Source: Pseudonocardiales bacterium | GTDB taxonomy: Bacteria; Actinomycetota; Actinomycetes; Mycobacteriales; Jatrophihabitantaceae | Assembly (NCBI GenBank): GCA_030840415.1 | Contig: JAVEEO010000206.1 | Location: 1 to 6,040, forward strand | Length of the DNA: 6,040 bases | Direction: 5' to 3' | Shown here: piece by piece, positions 5,574-6,040 of the stretch | Layout of the letters: every line of letters begins with the position of its first letter | Numbering within the stretch: the stretch's first letter is position 1 | Position numbers and translations under genes: made by a program | Notes under the pieces: model-generated | Databases searched by the model: none | What the model saw: the letters and a program-made list of their open reading frames with translations, nothing else | Told to the model about the DNA's origin: nothing

Positions 5574-6040
5574 GCCTTTGTTCGCCGGCCTGTTCGACGA
5601 CGCCGCGCTGTTCCCGCCGGGCAACGCGTCGATGCCGGACGCGGTCCGCGGCCATGCCGGCTACCGGCAGGAGTGGTACGCCGACCTGGTGGCCAGGTTC
5701 GTCTGCCCGGCCGGCCGGCTGGCCGAGTTGGACGGCGCGCTGGCCGAAGCCGGCGGCCCGGCGGCCGGGGTGGCACCCGAGTTCGAGGTTTCGCTGACAG
5801 TGCCGGACGGGCCGGCCGGCCTGGCTGACGCGCTGGCCGCCGCCGAGGATCGGTCCCTGCTGCGGATCGGTGCCGTCGAGCTGCCGGTCGGTCCCGCCGA
5901 GCTGCCCGGGGTGCTGGATGGCCTGGCCGAGGTCGCCGACCGGGGCATTGCCGTCTACGCCGAGGTTCCGGTCGGCGAAGTGACCGCCGAGCTGGCCGCG
6001 GCGCTGCACGCGGCGGGTCTCGGCCTCAAGCTGCGCACCG
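5545..6040 (+). CDS. Conserved-looking protein of unknown function, coupled to hmgA (3' partial)
   Basis: The frame is open for 165 codons from GTG 5545 to the window end. Its first codon overlaps the hmgA TGA (GTGA), the usual sign of translational coupling; GTG at 5554 is an alternative start in the 9-bp repeat. The N-terminus carries LFAGLFDDAALFPPGN (residues 12-27), which reads like a conserved motif, then GYRQEWYADLVARFVCP. After that come alternating hydrophobic strands and Ala/Leu-rich helices: FEVSLTVPDG, LLRIGAVELPV, GIAVYAEVPVG and GLGLKLRT. This strand/helix alternation suggests an alpha/beta fold, perhaps a TIM-like barrel, but I do not recognise a named family and assign no enzyme activity. 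There is no signal peptide or membrane segment. Codon use matches its neighbours, so it is a real gene rather than a shadow. Its position suggests a role in the same aromatic-degradation pathway as the dioxygenase. Confidence 0.82.
   Translation, partial: MSAVSAASVPPLFAGLFDDAALFPPGNASMPDAVRGHAGYRQEWYADLVARFVCPAGRLAELDGALAEAGGPAAGVAPEFEVSLTVPDGPAGLADALAAAEDRSLLRIGAVELPVGPAELPGVLDGLAEVADRGIAVYAEVPVGEVTAELAAALHAAGLGLKLRT

Noticed and set aside
4067..5776. A 569-codon - strand open frame opposite hmgA, reading through both arrays
   Set aside because: Part of it is a translation of the 15-bp repeat (repeating Gly-Ser-Ala-Ala-Gln), and the rest is antisense to hmgA, which has clear family motifs. 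It is a shadow.

Overview
The window is very GC-rich (roughly 70 % by eye) and densely coded. The codon bias (G/C at third positions), a DUF3418-type HrpA and a candidate leaderless gene point to an actinobacterium, most likely a Mycobacteriaceae member or close relative. That assignment is inferred from style and family resemblance, not from a marker gene. There is no RNA gene, insertion sequence, CRISPR array or phage signature.

Layout. (1) Positions 2-2932, + strand: the C-terminal three quarters of an HrpA-type DEAH-box RNA helicase. The window opens inside helicase motif V, and the gene runs through motif VI, the helical HA2 region, an OB fold and a long C-terminal DUF3418 region. (2) 2912-3472, - strand: a flavin-reductase-domain protein whose 3' end overlaps the hrpA 3' end by 21 bp, tail to tail. 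(3) 3473-3596: a 124-bp divergent control region with a 6-bp-arm inverted repeat and candidate -10 boxes on both strands. (4) 3597-4148, + strand: a compact YdjA-like nitroreductase. (5) 4141-4277: an unusual 15-bp tandem repeat with a 55-bp higher-order period. It begins on the nitroreductase stop codon and ends where the next promoter begins. (6) 4337-5548, + strand: a homogentisate 1,2-dioxygenase family protein with a strong ribosome binding site. (7) 5545-6040, + strand: the 5' part of a gene of unknown function, starting by GTGA overlap with the dioxygenase. A second short tandem array (9-bp unit) lies on that stop/start junction.

Functional reading. hrpA is an RNA-metabolism gene that merely ends here. 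The divergent flavin reductase and nitroreductase are both flavin-linked redox enzymes and may share a regulator. The dioxygenase and its overlapping partner look like the start of an aromatic (tyrosine/homogentisate-type) catabolic operon that continues past the window. I see no overtly novel defence or mobile system. The points most worth attention are the two tandem arrays at stop codons on either side of the dioxygenase, the uncharacterised gene coupled to it, and the compact form of the dioxygenase itself.
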